Positions 61,204 through 63,678 of a DNA stretch of 63,678 nt are shown piece by piece. Positions within the stretch are counted from its first letter, which is position 1. Each line of letters opens with the position of its first letter. The notes below the pieces were generated by a model. The model had not been told where the DNA came from and made no database searches. It was given only the letters and a program-made list of their open reading frames with translations. This DNA comes from an uncultured Oscillospiraceae bacterium (GTDB taxonomy: Bacteria; Bacillota; Clostridia; Oscillospirales; Acutalibacteraceae), in assembly GCA_905198295.1 (NCBI GenBank), contig CAJKBW010000001.1, forward strand, positions 1 to 63,678. Reading direction: 5' to 3'. Position numbers and translations under genes: made by a program.

Positions 61204-62484
61204 TCAAATATACCGAATTAATTGCTGGGCTTCGTGCGCATTCTTGAAGATTCCACAAGCGATCGCCGCAAAGAGAGCAGCACCGACAGCGGCCTCTTCC
61301 ATGTGAGCAGGAATTTTCATTGCGGTACCGAATTTAGCTTCGGCAATCTTTACAAAATGTTTGTTCTTGCGGATACCGTTACCGGATCCGACTACTCCGC
61401 TTTTTAATGTCTGCATTTGTCGGTACATCCCGTAAAGTTCGGACGCCATACCGTCCAATACGCCAAGCGTAATCTCAGCAGGGGTGAAATTCTCGGTTGT
61501 GATCCCCGTAATACTTCCGGTAATGTGTGCATTTTTTCTCGTTCCTGCAAATCGAGTATCCACCTTAAGCGACGTGTTTTCGATCGAGGACAGCATTCTG
61601 CTCATAATGGCATATACCTGTTCTTCTGTCACTTCGGTGACGTATCCGAGTATCTGCGCATAAAAATCTTTTAAGATGGAATAAGCTCTGCCGCCGCAAA
61701 GTGCGGCACCCACAACAAGAAATTTGTTTTCAAAATACGGTCTCGTTTCAATGTTGTCGCTTTCCACGATATGATCGGAGATAATCGAAACCTGACTTCC
61801 GGTTCCGACATTTAACAGTACATTCTCCTCATCTGCCAAAGTGGAAAAGACGCTTGCCTGATTATCCCCCACCGCGATACTTACCGGAATGTTCTGATAG
61901 GTTCCGGCGATGCAATAATCAGTAACAATATCGGCATTTACCTCATAATCGAACCGATTGTTTTGAAGATCGTACAGACCAAAGCTTGCCGCATCACTTG
62001 CATGGATCAAAGGGCGTTTTAATCCACATAGCTGCATCACAAAGTAATCGTGGATGGTGCAATATGCGATGGCCTCTTGAGGCCGCAATCCGTTTTCACA
62101 ATTGTAAAAATCGGTTACATTGCCGTATCCCGAAAAACTGCCTAAATACTCCGCGTATGTTGTGCCTTTGTACTGCTGATTTCCGCGCTCGTCCTGCCAA
62201 GTGTACAACGGGCTGATTGCCTTGCCGTTTTTATCGGTGTACACGATTCCGTGCATCTGCCCGGTAACGCCGACCGCAACCGTTTCCTTGCATATCAGTG
62301 AATCCAAAATTTCCTTTGCCAGTGAAATGATTTTCTCAGGCGATTGCAATTTTTCGAAGGGCTTATCCCCCTCTATGAAGGCATGGCTGTTAACGGTTTT
62401 TGAGCGCAACACAACGCCAAGCTCCGTATCCATAGCTATACCGCAAATACTGGTAGTACCGATGTCGATTCCGATAATCTGCAT
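61204..62484 (-). CDS. FGGY family carbohydrate kinase, sedoheptulokinase-like
   Basis: 426 residues. N-terminal actin-like fold with MQIIGIDIGTTSICGIAMDT, GVTGQMHGIVYTDKNGKAIS and YTWQDERGNQQY; then GTYQNIPVSIAVGDNQASVF, NVGTGSQVSII and YFENKFLVVGAALCGGRAYS; ADP-site GSGNGIRKN. The last segments resemble sedoheptulokinases more than xylulo- or glycerol kinases, but substrate choice is uncertain. GAGGTGA precedes the ATG, nine bases after the upstream manA stop, so the two are in one operon. Confidence 0.78.
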   Translation of the reverse strand: MQIIGIDIGTTSICGIAMDTELGVVLRSKTVNSHAFIEGDKPFEKLQSPEKIISLAKEILDSLICKETVAVGVTGQMHGIVYTDKNGKAISPLYTWQDERGNQQYKGTTYAEYLGSFSGYGNVTDFYNCENGLRPQEAIAYCTIHDYFVMQLCGLKRPLIHASDAASFGLYDLQNNRFDYEVNADIVTDYCIAGTYQNIPVSIAVGDNQASVFSTLADEENVLLNVGTGSQVSIISDHIVESDNIETRPYFENKFLVVGAALCGGRAYSILKDFYAQILGYVTEVTEEQVYAIMSRMLSSIENTSLKVDTRFAGTRKNAHITGSITGITTENFTPAEITLGVLDGMASELYGMYRQMQTLKSGVVGSGNGIRKNKHFVKIAEAKFGTAMKIPAHMEEAAVGAALFAAIACGIFKNAHEAQQLIRYI

Positions 62485-62493
62485 AAAGTCACC

Positions 62494-63510
62494 TCAATAA
62501 CACTCAACGATTTCGGCATTCCCCGAAAATTCAAATTTGCCCATAAGAACAGCAGGCATAAAGAAATACTCGCCCTTTTTCACCGTTCTCGCGTATCCGT
62601 CTCCTATGAGATTGATCTCACCGTCGGTAAGAATGTAAATGGCATAATGACCTCCGATTTTCGGAAGGTACCTTCCGCCGCGCAACGTGATACGATTGAT
62701 CACAAAGCAATCGGTATGATCAGGTCCCACCAAAGTTTCCTTCAGGAACCCATCTCCGTTTTCAGATATGGACGGGGACAATTTTGCATCCGGTGCTTTG
62801 ACAAAATCAAAACAACTAACCGCCACTTCCCGTGGAAGTCCCATATACATTTCTTGGTCAGAAAGCTTGTATTCGCCGCAATAGTGTTCCGGTTGAATAG
62901 TAAAATCGGTCGGCTCTTGAATTTCCAGTATCAGACATCCGCTTCCGATGGCATGGATCGTTTTTGCCGGCACAAAATAAACATCGCCTTTCTTCGGCGT
63001 GATTTCCAACATTAGGCGTTCCATCGCGTCCTTATCATACTCGCTTTGGTCAATCGCCCGTTCAAAATCTTCTCGAGTAACACCATCTTTAAAGCCGAAA
63101 AAGATTTTTGCGTCCGGTCTGGTATCCAATATGATCCAGCATTCGGTCTTGCCATACGATGAATGAAAATACTTTTGGGAAAATTCCTTGTCGGGATGCG
63201 CTTGTGCAGGCAAACGAATCGCGCTGTCTAAACCCTTTACAAGGATCCTCAATGTATTGCCTTTTCCCAGCAATTCCTCTGGGTAGAGTTGCAACAATTC
63301 ATCAAAATATAAATTGCTGTCCTTGATTTTGGATATGCCCTCTTTGGGTGATTTCAATTCTTTGTTGATCGCCCTCACGCCGGAAGCAATCCACTCCTCC
63401 GGCTCATAGCCGTCCACCGGTTCATCGCCGAAAAAGCCGGCAAATAATTTACCACCCGTGTAAACACGACCCACACGGTTTCTTTCAAAAAAGATCGGTT
63501 GATTAATCAC
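62494..63510 (-). CDS. manA: Mannose-6-phosphate isomerase, class I
   Basis: 338 residues from the GTG at 63510, chosen because AGGAGG sits seven bases upstream; the ATG at 63528 precedes that site. Cupin-type class I isomerase: LPAQAHPDKEFSQKYF (zinc ligands Gln and His), GKTECWIILDT (Glu), VPAKTIHAIGSGCLILEIQE (His, lid segment). It interconverts mannose 6-phosphate and fructose 6-phosphate. Followed by the FGGY kinase gene and preceded without a gap by a glycine-radical-enzyme-like gene, suggesting a sugar catabolic operon. Confidence 0.9.
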   Translation of the reverse strand: MINQPIFFERNRVGRVYTGGKLFAGFFGDEPVDGYEPEEWIASGVRAINKELKSPKEGISKIKDSNLYFDELLQLYPEELLGKGNTLRILVKGLDSAIRLPAQAHPDKEFSQKYFHSSYGKTECWIILDTRPDAKIFFGFKDGVTREDFERAIDQSEYDKDAMERLMLEITPKKGDVYFVPAKTIHAIGSGCLILEIQEPTDFTIQPEHYCGEYKLSDQEMYMGLPREVAVSCFDFVKAPDAKLSPSISENGDGFLKETLVGPDHTDCFVINRITLRGGRYLPKIGGHYAIYILTDGEINLIGDGYARTVKKGEYFFMPAVLMGKFEFSGNAEIVECY

Positions 63511-63521
63511 TGCTATTCCTC

Positions 63522-63678
63522 CTAGCATTCGATGGTCGTGGATTTCAGATCCAATCTGGCAATAATATCTTGCTGTACTGCGGGTGACAGATCCAGGAAG
63601 TTTACAAAAGTACCATGAATACGCATGATGTACACGCCCGACGGGGCATATTTTTCCGGATCTGCCAATACCTTGCGC
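63522..63678 (-). CDS. C-terminal end of a glycine-radical-enzyme-like protein
   Basis: Partial, 51 residues visible: RKVLADPEKYAPSGVYIMR, then IHGTFVNFLDLSPAVQQDI, IARLDLKSTTIEC and stop. The pattern DPEKY, RxxG, FxxLSPxVQxxIIxR is that of the C-terminal glycyl-radical loop region of pyruvate formate-lyase-like enzymes. The usual GY after the radical-site context is GT here. The stop TAG lies within the leader of manA, so the genes are probably co-transcribed. The assignment rests on a short tail only. Confidence 0.45.
   Translation of the reverse strand, partial: RKVLADPEKYAPSGVYIMRIHGTFVNFLDLSPAVQQDIIARLDLKSTTIEC

Overview
The window looks like a chromosome segment of a spore-forming, anaerobic, gut-type Clostridia (Oscillospiraceae/Ruminococcaceae-like). 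The signs are a pyruvate:ferredoxin oxidoreductase, sporulation and germination genes (sigK, ypeB, a SpoIID domain), AGGAGG-type ribosome binding sites and frequent TTG/GTG starts. No taxon can be fixed from the sequence alone.

Positions 1-31,460 are visibly GC-rich and look like core chromosome. They hold the nifJ 5' part, a CorC/CNNM membrane protein, a transglutaminase lipoprotein, ypeB, two tiny membrane proteins, and a sulfur-relay/surface cluster (NifS-like cysteine desulfurase, class B sortase with a Pro/Thr tail, thiI, and a CinA-pseudosortase-SpoIID fusion). After these come gdhA, sigK, a YjdF-like membrane protein, a heterodimeric ABC exporter with a leader ORF and candidate attenuator, dusB, rhaM, a YfhO/GT2/DUF2185 operon, a DUF2284 protein, an RsmF-like methyltransferase and yebC.

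At about 31,467 a promoter-bearing 5' half of tRNA-Leu is followed by a complete tRNA-Leu(CAA), paired short repeats and a tyrosine integrase. From here to the window end the DNA is visibly AT-richer and reads as an integrated island whose right end I do not see. Its left end is a recombination module (int, excisionase-like HTH, PemK/MazF toxin, small sigma factor).

From 35,272 to 58,230 lies a carbohydrate-utilisation locus. It encodes two GH2 enzymes (beta-mannosidase-like and beta-galactosidase-like), a GH78 alpha-L-rhamnosidase, three paralogous clan GH-A-like glycosidases (one without a signal peptide, two lipoproteins) plus a decayed fourth copy, two surface beta-sandwich proteins (one with an NPKTG sorting signal), a solute-binding protein with two permeases, an SGNH esterase, a LacI regulator and an FAD-dependent oxidoreductase. 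An identical LacI-type palindrome lies just downstream of good promoters for both the transporter operon and the oxidoreductase, which suggests one regulon: release sugars outside or at the cell surface, import oligosaccharides, deacylate and trim them inside.

Positions 58,240-61,180 are a mobile-element graveyard: an IS110 transposase with a structured upstream region that could be a bridge RNA, fused tail-to-tail with a truncated IS1182-type transposase, then an IS630-type fragment. The window ends with a minus-strand operon: the tail of a glycine-radical-enzyme-like protein, a class I mannose-6-phosphate isomerase and a sedoheptulokinase-like FGGY kinase. No CRISPR array, rRNA or replication origin was seen.
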